DNA of 64,000 nucleotides. It comes from Allosaccharopolyspora coralli. Its GTDB lineage: Bacteria; Actinomycetota; Actinomycetes; Mycobacteriales; Pseudonocardiaceae. Positions 10,001-17,547 of this stretch are shown here, in pieces. Numbering within the stretch: the first letter of the stretch is position 1; every line of letters begins with the position of its first letter. Location: contig NZ_CP045929.1 of the NCBI RefSeq assembly GCF_009664835.1, forward strand, positions 4,768,010-4,832,009, read 5' to 3'. The notes beneath the pieces were generated by a model that worked only from the letters and a program-made list of their open reading frames with translations, was not told the DNA's origin and ran no database searches. The translations under genes and the position numbers were made by a program.

Positions 10001-10631
10001 CCTGCTGGGGCGCACCCGACTGAGACGGCTGGCCGGGCGGCGGACCCTGCGGCGGACCCGACCGGGCAGGCCCGGGCGGCGGTCCGGACGGCGGGAAGCC
10101 CGGCTGTTGAGAACCCGGCTGGGGCGGCTGGCCGGACGGGGGCGGACCCTGCGGAGGGCCCGACCGGGGAGGCCCGCCCTGGGGTGACCCCGGAGGCGGA
10201 GCGCCCGGGGGCGGCGAACCGACCGGCGGCCGCCCGGGGGGCGGGCCCGCAGGCGGACGACCCGCGCTGCGATCGGGCGCTGGTTGCTCGTCCTCGTCGT
10301 CGAAGGACGGGATCCAGGCGCCGGTGCTCTCCTGCGTCGTCTCCGGCTCCGCCGCGGGCGGCCCGGGGCCTGCGGATCGGGGCGGCTCACCCGGCCAGTT
10401 CGGGGGCGCCTCACCGCCGTCCTGCCGTGCACGCCGACCACGGGTGGGCGGTTCCTCACCCGGCCACTCGGGCCCGGCGCCTCGCTCGGGGCGCTCCGGT
10501 GCGGGGCCGGAGTCGAACCACGGCGTCGGCGGCGGACCCTGCTGCGGCGGCTGCGCACCGCCGGGCTGACCGTCGTGCGGAGAGTGCCGGGAGTGGCGAC
10601 CACGGGGCCGGTCGTCACGCGCGTCGTTCAC
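7056..10631 (-). CDS. ponA: Class A penicillin-binding protein (PBP1-type transglycosylase/transpeptidase)
   Basis: 1191 residues. About residues 1-460 are a cytoplasmic, low-complexity tail (Pro/Gly/Gln-rich, then an Ala/Gly-rich tandem repeat, then acidic). A TM helix follows KKRRWRRARRVGYWALAA at about 465-490. The GT51 transglycosylase domain shows EDASFYENPGFD (catalytic Glu near 547). The transpeptidase has SSFKPF (nucleophile Ser near 815), SVN near 872 and KTGTH near 1008. A Pro/Ser/Glu-rich C-terminal tail of about 100 residues ends the protein. It polymerises and cross-links peptidoglycan at the membrane. It is much longer than mycobacterial PonA1 because of the N-terminal tail. Confidence 0.95.
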   Translation of the reverse strand: MNDARDDRPRGRHSRHSPHDGQPGGAQPPQQGPPPTPWFDSGPAPERPERGAGPEWPGEEPPTRGRRARQDGGEAPPNWPGEPPRSAGPGPPAAEPETTQESTGAWIPSFDDEDEQPAPDRSAGRPPAGPPPGRPPVGSPPPGAPPPGSPQGGPPRSGPPQGPPPSGQPPQPGSQQPGFPPSGPPPGPARSGPPQGPPPGQPSQSGAPQQGGPPQEPPRDGGRRLDLPTSYTPNPAHGGENTRAAAPPPSAQQGRQTPQSEQRTENMPNVGSGSRPGPPAPGEDQDRTRRGGAGAAAAGAAAAGAAGAAAFGAGSASAAGAAGAGAAGAGAAGGAAAGAGAAGGAAAGAGAAGGSGAGGASPREPQLITHQSHQGGYNYYSDGAHDPYDDFDEDPYGDARGEYSTPDDGRGDGHDELFGDEQQSRFGKLGGVFGRGRRQDSDDPDDPDGQDMSAAAVKKRRWRRARRVGYWALAAMIVGPLLAFVVGYFVWDVDDPAEVAARTDQTITVQYSDGSELTRIVPDGGNRTMIEDVGQVSKAMRDATLAAEDASFYENPGFDVMGIARAVWSQVTGSAGGGSTLTQQYIKLSTGNDAPTYTRKFKEIVLAFKMSNEQPKDDILKAYLNTAYYGRGAYGIHAAAEAYFGKLPTDLNPAESAVLAGMVQRPTQNDPRVDAEQAQIRWNYVADQMAVNNFVSAEERSAMQLPETRDRFEWRGEKLTGSQYHIRERVLAELDKAGYTESALARSGFTIVTNIDPAAQQAAEQAVDKVTGNQPDNLKTSLVALDPNTGGVRAYYGGGNKVGGFDYANAPQEPGSSFKPFVVTAALEQGIGIGKNYDGSAPQDILGTEYNNSEGVECDIPEQCGVREAMTKSVNTVFVNMLAETGAKAVRDAAIQAGIPPEIDGKPTLQNEDGTVNAGIALGGYPVRTIDMASAYGTFANDGQRTEPRFVDRLVQADGEVHKTFGSQSESAFSEDPQESKNIAANVTETLLNVTKEASLNLSDGRPVAAKTGTHQFFDTKDNAKAWMVGYTPQISAAVSMGADDETGVKPLQNISGAPIYGSGLPGEVWQEFMSNYLQGKPVEQFTDAEPIGQYQRVAPTFSTPPPPPPSSTESEPPPPSEEPPPSEEPPSSEEPTESSEPGIPTTEPGGDGDCGGIFEPPCPEEGGGNSGEGAGNPPGGPPGRDPESDN
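9585..9674 (-). repeat. In-frame 30-bp tandem repeat in ponA
   Basis: Two near-identical 30-base units (9585-9614, 9615-9644), beginning GGCTCCCGCGGCAGCTCCAC on the + strand, are followed by shortened 15-base versions up to about 9674. They encode Ala/Gly-rich repeats (GAAGGAAAGA type) in the cytoplasmic tail. The unit length keeps the frame, so repeat number could vary between strains. Confidence 0.8.
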
Positions 10632-10730
10632 GGGAGGTCCTTCCGGGGCGAGCGTCCGAAGACGCCGAGCGGGCGCTCACGTCGTGAGTCGCGGTGCGAG
10701 ACCGATCACCCGGCCGCGATGCGACTCCGG

Positions 10731-11135
10731 TCACTCGGCAGCGGTGCGGCGCCGGGAACGCCGCCCGCCCGCCGATCCGGTTCCCAGGACGTACGACAGC
10801 ACCAGGTGGTTCCACTTGCACGTCCTGCACACCTCGACGACGTAGACGTTGAACTCCTCGAACATGCTTGCCATGCGCGAGAGCTCCTCGGTGGACCGGG
10901 CCGACCCGGACGCGTGCCGCAGCTCGTCACCGAAGATCCACGCGACCTCGGTCAACGGCTCCTTCCGGCACACCGGGCACGTGGTCTCGCTCGGTTCACC
11001 GTGAAACTTCGCCGCCCGCAGAAGATACGGGTCGGCGTCGCAGACCTCCATCACCCCGACGCGACCGGAGTGGACCTGCGCCAGCAGCGCGCGTCGCTGC
11101 AGCGCGTAGTCCACGACCTGCCGTTGGGTCCGCAC
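10731..11135 (-). CDS. DUF5318 family protein with two CxxC pairs (Rv0049-like)
   Basis: 134 residues starting at GTG, VRTQRQVVDYALQRRALLAQ. Conserved features: GVMEVCDADPYLLRAAKFHGE, CPVCRKEP, and CRTCKWNHLVLSYVLG; the two CxxC pairs could bind zinc. Function unknown. The GTG at 11135 has GAGG five to six bases upstream; an in-frame ATG at 11171 lacks a ribosome-binding site and extends beyond the family's usual N-terminus. Positioned directly upstream of ponA on the same strand, as in mycobacteria. Confidence 0.85.
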   Translation of the reverse strand: MRTQRQVVDYALQRRALLAQVHSGRVGVMEVCDADPYLLRAAKFHGEPSETTCPVCRKEPLTEVAWIFGDELRHASGSARSTEELSRMASMFEEFNVYVVEVCRTCKWNHLVLSYVLGTGSAGGRRSRRRTAAE

Positions 11136-11243
11136 GATCCTCAGGGTACGTGCCGGGGACGAACGCTCCATGGGCCGTTCAGGGCAGCGCCCGGCCGTGG
11201 TGTCACGACGAACACAGTCAGCGGATCAGGATTCGGCAGACGA

Positions 11244-11262
11244 TATATCGGGACGATATAAT
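11244..11262 (+). promoter_or_regulatory. Operator-like inverted repeat overlapping a TATAAT -10 box
   Basis: TATATCG-gga-CGATATA is a perfect 7+7 inverted repeat with a three-base spacer (11244-11260). It overlaps a perfect TATAAT at 11257-11262, strikingly AT-rich against the surrounding GC. It lies about 125 bases before the PadR gene. The arrangement fits an autorepressor operator blocking the -10 of padR-ino1. Confidence 0.7.
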
Positions 11263-11385
11263 GACCGGCTGGGACAGCTGTCGATACAGACCTGTACGCA
11301 GCACGATCGTGCAACGCCGTGTGCGAGATCAGTATTCGCCGTCGCGTCCGCGAGGGACGCACCGGCCGGAGTGAAGGAGGTGCCC

Positions 11386-11958
11386 GTGCTCGAACTCGCC
11401 CTGCTCGGCTTCCTGCACGAGGCACCGATGCACGGCTACGAACTCCGCAAACGGGTCAACGACACGCTCGGGGCGTTCCGGGCCCTGTCGTGCGGCACGT
11501 TGTACCCGACGCTGCGGCGGATGCAGCGGGCCGGGTACATCGAGGAGGATCACCGCGACCCGTCCGGCAACTGGGGGCGACGCGCCCGTCGCGTCTACCG
11601 GCTCACTCCCGACGGCGAGCGACGGTTCGCCGAACTGGTCGGCGACTGCGGGCCGCATGCCTGCGAGGACGACTCGTTCGGGGTGCACGTGGCCTTCTTC
11701 TCCCGCACCCCGGCCGACGTCCGGATGCGGAAACTGGAGGCTCGCCGCCGCCGGGTCGAGGAACGCCGCGAGGGCCTCCGGGCGTTGCTGACGGGGGCTC
11801 AACCGCAGGGGGATCGCTACACGGTCGCACTGCACCGGCTCGGGTTCGACCACACCGAGCGCGAGGTCTGCTGGCTCAACGACCTCATCGAGCACGAACG
11901 AGCCGGCGAGCACGGTTCGGGCGACACACACGACCGCAAGGACGTAGAGGACACATGA
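11386..11958 (+). CDS. PadR-family transcriptional regulator (Rv0047c-like)
   Basis: 190 residues from GTG 11386, preceded by GAAGGAGG. Winged-helix PadR N-domain: [20 protein letters not shown], then [19 protein letters not shown] and [15 protein letters not shown] longer C-terminal helical region mediates dimerisation (PadR_C-like). The TGA overlaps an ATG, and the next gene, ino1, is 20 bases on; in mycobacteria the PadR homologue also neighbours ino1, suggesting control of inositol synthesis. The AT-rich inverted repeat upstream is the likely binding site. Confidence 0.9.
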   Translation: MLELALLGFLHEAPMHGYELRKRVNDTLGAFRALSCGTLYPTLRRMQRAGYIEEDHRDPSGNWGRRARRVYRLTPDGERRFAELVGDCGPHACEDDSFGVHVAFFSRTPADVRMRKLEARRRRVEERREGLRALLTGAQPQGDRYTVALHRLGFDHTEREVCWLNDLIEHERAGEHGSGDTHDRKDVEDT

Positions 11959-11978
11959 CGAAAAAGGAGGGCCCGGTC

Positions 11979-13085
11979 ATGGGCGGAGATCGTGGGAGCA
12001 TCCCCAGCCGGCCGATTCGGGTGGCGATCGTCGGCATCGGGAACTGTGCCGCGTCCCTGGTGCAGGGCGTGCACTACTACGCCGACACCGAACCCGACTC
12101 CCGTGTGCCGGGTCTCATGCATGTCACGTTCGGTGACTACCACGTCCGCGACGTGCAGTTCGCCGCCGCGTTCGACGTGGACGCCAAGAAGGTCGGACGC
12201 GACCTGTCCGAAGCGATCGTGGCCAGCGAGAACAACACCGTCAAGATCACCGACGTGCCGCCGCTGGGAGTGACCGTGCAGCGCGGGCACACACTCGACG
12301 GTCTCGGCATGTTCTACCGGGACATGATCGAGGAGTCGGAGGAGCAGCCGGTCGACGTCGTTCAGGCGCTGCGGGACGCCGACGTCGACGTGCTGGTGTC
12401 GTACCTTCCGGTCGGTTCGGAGGACGCCGACAAGTACTACGCGCAGGCAGCGATCGACGCGGGTGTGGCGTTCGTCAACGCGCTGCCGGTGTTCATCGCC
12501 TCCGACCCGGAGTGGGCACGCAAGTTCACCGAGGCGGGGGTGCCGATCGTCGGCGACGACATCAAGTCGCAGATCGGGGCGACCATCACGCACCGGGTCC
12601 TGACGAAGCTCTTCGAGGACCGCGGGGTGCACGTCGACCGCACGATGCAGCTCAACGTCGGCGGGAACATGGACTTCCTGAACATGAAGGAACTGGATCG
12701 GCTGGAGTCGAAGAAGACCTCCAAGACCCGGTCGGTGACCTCGCAGGTGCAGCGCGATCTGGGTAAACGCAACGTGCACATCGGACCGTCGGACCACGTG
12801 CCGTGGCTCGACGACCGGAAGTGGGCCTACATCCGGCTGGAGGGCCGCGCCTTCGGCGACGTGCCGTTGAACCTGGAGTACAAGCTCGAAGTGTGGGACT
12901 CGCCGAACTCGGCCGGAATCATCATCGACGCGGTGCGGGCCGCGAAAATCGCGAAGGACCGGGGTGTGGGCGGCCCGATCCTGTCGGCCTCCTCGTACTT
13001 CATGAAGTCGCCGCCGGAGCAGTACGCCGACTCGGACGCCTACCAGGCCGTCGAGGACTTCATCGCCGACCGCAGCAACGAGTGA
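11979..13085 (+). CDS. ino1: Inositol-3-phosphate synthase
   Basis: 368 residues. NAD-binding motif [13 protein letters not shown] at about 15-27, and conserved [43 protein letters not shown] and [11 protein letters not shown]. It converts glucose-6-phosphate to inositol-1-phosphate, the source of phosphatidylinositol, PIM lipids and mycothiol. The start ATG at 11979 has AAAGGAGG eight bases upstream; an alternative ATG at 11955 overlaps the padR stop. Mycobacterial Ino1 has 367 residues. A long inverted repeat follows as a probable terminator. Confidence 0.96.
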   Translation: MGGDRGSIPSRPIRVAIVGIGNCAASLVQGVHYYADTEPDSRVPGLMHVTFGDYHVRDVQFAAAFDVDAKKVGRDLSEAIVASENNTVKITDVPPLGVTVQRGHTLDGLGMFYRDMIEESEEQPVDVVQALRDADVDVLVSYLPVGSEDADKYYAQAAIDAGVAFVNALPVFIASDPEWARKFTEAGVPIVGDDIKSQIGATITHRVLTKLFEDRGVHVDRTMQLNVGGNMDFLNMKELDRLESKKTSKTRSVTSQVQRDLGKRNVHIGPSDHVPWLDDRKWAYIRLEGRAFGDVPLNLEYKLEVWDSPNSAGIIIDAVRAAKIAKDRGVGGPILSASSYFMKSPPEQYADSDAYQAVEDFIADRSNE

Positions 13086-13217
13086 CCCGAGGCGAACGGC
13101 ACTCTCGCCCCACACACTCACCCGAGGCGAACGGCACTCTCGCCCCACACACTCACCCGAGGCGAACGGCACTCTCGCCCCACACACTCACCCGAGGCGA
13201 ACGGCACTCTCGCCTCA
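13086..13217 (+). repeat. 35-bp tandem repeat array, family 2 (3.8 units)
   Basis: Three identical 35-base units (13086-13120, 13121-13155, 13156-13190) plus a 27-base partial unit begin immediately after the ino1 stop. Each unit starts CCCGAGGCGAACGGCACTCT and continues CGCCCCACACACTCA. The GCGAACGGCACT core recurs in hairpins at 32837-32975. Confidence 0.9.
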
Positions 13218-13246
13218 CCAGACGAGGCGAAAGTGCCGTTCGCCTC
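13194..13246 (+). terminator. Long inverted repeat, probable ino1 terminator
   Basis: The last tandem unit (13194-13216, GAGGCGAACGGCACT then CTCGCCTC) pairs with 13224-13246 (GAGGCGAAAGTGCCG then TTCGCCTC): 23 bases with one mismatch and a seven-base loop. There is no U tract, as is common for actinobacterial terminators. Confidence 0.6.
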
Positions 13247-13324
13247 AGGGGTTGGGGTGGCGTGGGTCGAGGGCTGTGGTCAGGCACGGTGCGTCGACGA
13301 TTTTCCCGCCACGGACGCGGCCTG

Positions 13325-13455
13325 ACCACCGGCGGGTTCTCAGCGTCCTCCTCGCGAGGACAGCGATTTCGCTGCGTAGGTGGCTACTCGAGAAAGCGAC
13401 CCCGCAGCGAGGAGGGCGGGAGAGGTTCCGCTACCCGACTCACCGAGCACCACCC
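13325..13455 (+). repeat. Family-1 cloverleaf repeat, copy C
   Basis: Left arm CTCAGCGTCCTCCTCGC (13339-13355); the right arm from 13407 is partly decayed (GCGAGGAGGGCGGGAGAG). The inner CAGCGA-tt-TCGCTG and GTAG-gtgg-CTAC hairpins are intact. The tail CCCGACTCACCGAGCAC differs from most copies but matches the truncated copy at 48199-48290. It lies just downstream of the minus-strand GGDEF gene. Confidence 0.75.
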
Positions 13456-13469
13456 TCTGAAAGATGTTT

Positions 13470-14321
13470 TCAGTGGGAGAGCTGCTGTTCGGCGGTGGCC
13501 AGCACCGAGTGAACACTGGCGAAGCCGTCGGTGGTGACCCAGGACACTCGCAGCTGCGGGCGAACCCGCCTGCGTCCGATCCGCATCGGCCACCCGACGA
13601 CCTCCCTGGCCTGCTCGGCGATGTCCTCCCCGGTCCCGCTGGGGTGGTCGGCCACGACGGCGAACTCGTCCCCGCCGTAGCGGGCGACCGTGTAGTCGTC
13701 GCTGAGTCCCTGCCGGAGGCGCCCGGACAGGACACCGAGCAGTTCGTCACCGCCGTCGAAGCCGTGCTGCACGTTGAACTGGGCGAGGTGCCGGATGTCG
13801 ATGAGGACCAGGGTGGTCAGGGCGCCGCGGGTGCGGGCGCGCACGAGGGACTGGTCGAGCCTGTCGAGCAGCAGTGCCCGGCCGGGAAGCCCGGTGAGCG
13901 GATCGAGAAGGCCACGACTGTGGGACACGCTGTGGTGAACCGGCTGCAGCAGCATGAGCACCCGATCGCGACCTTGAGCCCGGACCGGGTGGTAGTCGAC
14001 CCAGATGCGGGTGACGGGTTGCCCGGTGCGTTCGATGACCAGCGGTGTGGACAGCGGAGCGCCCGCTCGGCGGACCTGGCCTGCGAGATCGGACCAGTCG
14101 GGCATCGCGGCGCCGGTGTCGTCGCGCACCGACCATCCCTCCGGACGGGTGCCGGTAAGGAGGTCGGACCTGCTCAAGTGCATGAGTTCTGCGGCGACGT
14201 CGTTGGTCGCGAGCACCTGGCCGTGGTCATCGGCGAGCAGGACACCCACGGTCATTCCACCGATGATCTCGTCCCATACCGGGGCGAGCTGGGCCGGCAC
14301 ACTCGTGTCGAGAAGACTCAT
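13470..14321 (-). CDS. PAS-GGDEF protein (probable diguanylate cyclase)
   Basis: 283 residues. A PAS-like sensor region (about 10-130: GMTVGVLLADDHGQVLATND) is followed by a GGDEF domain with DPLTGLPGRALLLDRL, LIDIRHLAQFNVQHG, and the active-site sequence YGGDEFAVV near 214-219. It should make cyclic-di-GMP. No RxxD inhibitory site is obvious and no TM segment is seen, so it is cytosolic. The ATG at 14321 has GGGAGGG nine bases upstream; a GTG 18 bases further upstream lacks one. Confidence 0.88.
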   Translation of the reverse strand: MSLLDTSVPAQLAPVWDEIIGGMTVGVLLADDHGQVLATNDVAAELMHLSRSDLLTGTRPEGWSVRDDTGAAMPDWSDLAGQVRRAGAPLSTPLVIERTGQPVTRIWVDYHPVRAQGRDRVLMLLQPVHHSVSHSRGLLDPLTGLPGRALLLDRLDQSLVRARTRGALTTLVLIDIRHLAQFNVQHGFDGGDELLGVLSGRLRQGLSDDYTVARYGGDEFAVVADHPSGTGEDIAEQAREVVGWPMRIGRRRVRPQLRVSWVTTDGFASVHSVLATAEQQLSH

Positions 14322-14659
14322 CTGCTTCTGCCCTCCCACCGAACGGAGCAGCCGAAATGAGCCTCCCCGCCGGGTAGAGTCGAATCAAGAGGACCACTAA
14401 CACCCGTAACGGTGGTTCTTTCGGCAACGATGTAACCGAGGGTGACAGACCCGGTGGACGTTGCGGCGTCGCACGATGCGCCACTCCGGATCACGCACGC
14501 GGACTCGGAGATTTCGGCCAGGCACTGGAAAGATCGACATTCGGACCCTCTACCCTGGATAGGCTGCCCGCGTCCACACACCGGATCGTTCGCTCGAAAT
14601 TGCCCGAGGTGGGCCTGCAGCCTACCCATCTGTGCCCGGTCGCCCCTGGATGGTGAGTC
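14322..14659. other. Divergent intergenic region (338 bp)
   Basis: Separates the minus-strand GGDEF gene from the plus-strand GT87 gene and must hold promoters for both. A weak plus-strand candidate is GGATAGGCT (TAGGCT, near 14560). No repeat family member and no convincing small gene is seen. Confidence 0.5.
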
Positions 14660-15964
14660 GTGACCGTGACTGGACGGAATCCAGCCGAAATCACGCTGCG
14701 CGAACGTCTCTACCAGCAGCGACAGCTGATCGCCGTGATCGCGGTGTGCGAAATCGTCGCGCTGATCACGGTGTCGGCGATCAACCCGCACGACCACATC
14801 GACGGCGAGGTGTACCGGCTCGGCGCACGAGCGTGGCTCGACGGCAAGGACATCTACCAGAACCTGCCGCCGACCGAGTCCGGCATGGCGCTGCCGTTCA
14901 TCTACCCGCCGTTCGCGGCCATCGTGTTCAGCCCGCTGGCGTTGGTTCCCAAGGTCGCCAGCACCGTCATCATCTCGCTCACCACGCATCTCGCGCTGCT
15001 GGCGACGCTGTACGTGGTCCTGAGTGCGTCGACGTTCATGATCGCGCACCGGGACAAGATCGTCCTTGTCACCGCCGCGATCCTGCCGTTGGCGACGGTG
15101 ACCGAGCCGGTGCTGGAGACGATCACCTACGCGCAGATCAACGTCGTGCTCATGGCGCTGGTCGCCGTGGACTGTCTGTGGCGGATCCGCGGACCGAAGA
15201 AGCTGCCGTACCCGCGCGGCATGCTCATCGGGATCGCGGCCGGGCTGAAACTGACACCGCTGGTCTTCCTGCTGTTCCTGCTGCTGCGCCGGGACGGCCG
15301 GTCGATCGCGGTGGCGCTCGGGACGTTCGCGGCCACCATCGTGCTCGGAGTGGCGCTCGCCTTCGAGAACGCCGGACAGTTCTGGTTCAAGCAGATGCTG
15401 GCCACCAGCAACGTCTCCTTCGGCAAGCTCACCGGGGACGCCTCCACGTATGCGGGTAACCAGTCGATCCGCTCGATGCTGAGCAAGTGGACCGTCCCGG
15501 ACCAGCTGCTCACGGTGGTGTGGGTGCTCGCGGCGCTGCTGGTGCTCGCTTTGGCCGTCGCCGGGATGGTCCAAGCACTGCGCAAGAGCGACCCGGCGCT
15601 GGCACTGACGCTCAACGCCGTGGCCGGGCTGCTCATCTCCCCGGTCTCGTGGTTCCACCACTGGGTGTGGGCCGTCCCGGCGCTGATCCTGCTGCTCGGA
15701 GGCGCGGTCGTCGCACGGAACTGGGCCACGGCGCTGGCCGGAGCGTTGGCTGCGGCGCTGTTCACCCTCGCGCCGCACTTCAAGGTGCCGCAGGGCAAGG
15801 GCCGGGAACTGACGTGGAACGTGTTCACCCAGTTCGTCGGGAACGCCTACGTGTACCTGGGCCTGGCGCTGCTGCTCTACGCCGCTTACCAGTGGTGGGA
15901 CGCGCGACGCACGGACCAGCACGTCGAACCCGACCCGGCCGCGGTCGACCAACCCCGCCTCTGA
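14660..15964 (+). CDS. GT87-family mannosyltransferase, PimE-like
   Basis: 434 residues, about ten TM helices. After TM1 comes DHIDGEVYRLGARAWLDGKD, where the Asp is the expected catalytic GT-C residue. LKLTPLVFLLFLL and SPVSWFHHWVWAVPALILLL are characteristic of the alpha-1,2-mannosyltransferase branch that includes PimE (polyprenyl-phosphate-mannose-dependent, PIM elongation). It acts on the outer membrane leaflet. Starts at GTG after GGTGAGTC. The stop TGA lies inside the end of a family-3 repeat. Assignment to GT87 is firm; PimE orthology is not proven. Confidence 0.85.
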   Translation: MTVTGRNPAEITLRERLYQQRQLIAVIAVCEIVALITVSAINPHDHIDGEVYRLGARAWLDGKDIYQNLPPTESGMALPFIYPPFAAIVFSPLALVPKVASTVIISLTTHLALLATLYVVLSASTFMIAHRDKIVLVTAAILPLATVTEPVLETITYAQINVVLMALVAVDCLWRIRGPKKLPYPRGMLIGIAAGLKLTPLVFLLFLLLRRDGRSIAVALGTFAATIVLGVALAFENAGQFWFKQMLATSNVSFGKLTGDASTYAGNQSIRSMLSKWTVPDQLLTVVWVLAALLVLALAVAGMVQALRKSDPALALTLNAVAGLLISPVSWFHHWVWAVPALILLLGGAVVARNWATALAGALAAALFTLAPHFKVPQGKGRELTWNVFTQFVGNAYVYLGLALLLYAAYQWWDARRTDQHVEPDPAAVDQPRL

Positions 15965-16023
15965 CGGCATCTGGGAACTGGCAGTTGTGCCCGTAGGGCA
16001 CGGTCTCGCGTGCTCAGCCTGAG
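15961..16023 (+). repeat. Family-3 terminal-repeat element, copy a (short)
   Basis: CTGACGGCATCTGGGAACTG followed by GTGCCCgtaGGGCAC, ending near GCTCAGCCTGAG. The left end matches the family terminal sequence CTGAGAGGGCATTGTGGAAC. The TGA at 15962-15964 is the stop codon of the GT87 gene. Confidence 0.7.
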
Positions 16024-16045
16024 AAGCTGCCCCTCCGCACGACGA

Positions 16046-16077
16046 AGCCGGCCCAGGAGCGTGCTCCTGGGCCGGCT
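16046..16077. terminator. Bidirectional hairpin terminator
   Basis: AGCCGGCCCAGGAGC at 16046-16060 and GCTCCTGGGCCGGCT at 16063-16077 form a perfect 15-base inverted repeat with essentially no spacer, between the convergent ends of the GT87 gene and the gene at 16096. Strongly GC, followed by CTCT. Confidence 0.85.
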
Positions 16078-16095
16078 CTCTATCGGGAACGCCGG

Positions 16096-17385
16096 TCAGA
16101 CCGTCACGCGGGGGAGCGGACGGGTCTCGTCGACGACGCGGGAGGGGGACGCGTCGAGACCCGGCGTCGGCACTGTCTCGCCCTGCGCGACCGTGAGGTC
16201 GGGCAGCCCGTCGAGCACCGGCAGCGCCATGGGCGCGGAGGCGCGCGGTGCGGGTGCGGTGCGGAACGGGTTCTGGGTGACGAGCTCGCGCTCGTCTGCG
16301 GCGGCGCGGAGTTCGTCGAGAACCACGTAGTGCACGTCCGCGAACTCCGGGGTGCGGGAGAACCCGGGTACGTGCGGGACGGCCGGCGGCTCGGTCTCGG
16401 CCGCACGTGGCAACGGCAACCGGTTGCCCTCGAGCGCCTCGGAGATTCGATCCGGCGAGGGCAGCGTGGTCGCACCACCGTCCAGCGCGTGCAGGTCGCC
16501 GAGCCCGGGCACAGGCGCCTCGACGCCCGGCCGTTCCTGGGTGACCAGCGCGCGTGTCAGGGTCGGCACGTCGGTGGCCTGTTCCTGGTGCTCACCGGGC
16601 ACGTGTAGCGGCACGAACTCGGAGTTCTGCGGCACGGCCCCGACCGGTTCGGTCGTCAACGCCGAGGTGAGCAGCGCGTTCGGCACCGTGTGCAGCTCGG
16701 CGAGTAGACCGTCGAGCCGCCCGTCGGTGAGGTCTTCGGTGTTCGTGGTGAGCAGTGCCGCCGCCGGTTCACCGGCTCCTGCGGGAGCGGGCAGCGCTGC
16801 GATCCGGTCGAGCTCCGTGTCCGGCACGACCAGCGGAGTGCCCGCGGGCCGCACGACCGGGATCTCGGTCGTCTCGGACGGATCGGCCGCAGGCGGCTCG
16901 GCGACGACGTCGCCGAGCGGGCCGGCCCACCCCATCGAGCGGTGGAATCCTTCCGCGGGGGAGCCGAGCTCATCGCCGGGCGAGATGCCGGCACGGTCCT
17001 CCTGCGGGATCTCCGCGACCCACCCCGCGAGCTCCAGCGGATGTACAGCGGCAGGAACTCGCGGCGCGGAAGGGTCCGGCGTGAACCACTGGTGGTCGGT
17101 GATCGCCGGGATCTCGTGGGTGAGCGCCTCCTGCGCGGCAGGCATCCGGCGCTGGTCGGGGGTGATCAGATGGTGACGGCCGGTGGGGGCGTCGTCGAAC
17201 CGCTCGGGGAACAGTTCGCCCGAGAACCAGGTACCGCTGCTGCGAGGGGAGCCGTCGTCGGCGGCACCCCAGGGGAGCATGTCGGTGTCGTGGTGGTCGG
17301 CGGCCGAGGCGACGCCCGAGCCGACGGCGAGCATTCCGCCGGTGACCAGCGCGGCGTGCACACCACGCCGAGCCCATGTCTGCAT
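16096..17385 (-). CDS. Secreted protein of unknown function
   Basis: 429 residues from ATG 17385 (GAAGGAG upstream). A signal peptide MQTWARRGVHAALVTGGMLA... ends at GVASAAD (cleavage near residue 28). The mature part is Pro/Glu/Thr-rich, with repeated short hydrophobic/acidic segments (for example VPNALLTSALTTEPVG, LPVLDGLPDLTV) and no recognisable domain or cysteine pairs. It shares composition and architecture with the next gene on the same strand, so the two may be functionally linked surface proteins. Confidence 0.7.
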   Translation of the reverse strand: MQTWARRGVHAALVTGGMLAVGSGVASAADHHDTDMLPWGAADDGSPRSSGTWFSGELFPERFDDAPTGRHHLITPDQRRMPAAQEALTHEIPAITDHQWFTPDPSAPRVPAAVHPLELAGWVAEIPQEDRAGISPGDELGSPAEGFHRSMGWAGPLGDVVAEPPAADPSETTEIPVVRPAGTPLVVPDTELDRIAALPAPAGAGEPAAALLTTNTEDLTDGRLDGLLAELHTVPNALLTSALTTEPVGAVPQNSEFVPLHVPGEHQEQATDVPTLTRALVTQERPGVEAPVPGLGDLHALDGGATTLPSPDRISEALEGNRLPLPRAAETEPPAVPHVPGFSRTPEFADVHYVVLDELRAAADERELVTQNPFRTAPAPRASAPMALPVLDGLPDLTVAQGETVPTPGLDASPSRVVDETRPLPRVTV

Positions 17386-17547
17386 GGGAACTCCTTCGAT
17401 ATTTCCCTGGTGGAGGGACTGTCCTGGTAGAGGACCGTCCGGGGGACGGGTCGGCGCCCGGCGTGGGACAGCCGCGGCGCTTCGGGCTCCGGTGCGGTCG
17501 GCCCCGACGGGGACGGGACGGTGTGGGGACACGCACCGGCGGGGAAC

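Noticed and set aside
13086..13217. Tandem 35-bp units resembling a CRISPR array
   Set aside because: Units are contiguous with no unique spacers and no cas genes are nearby.
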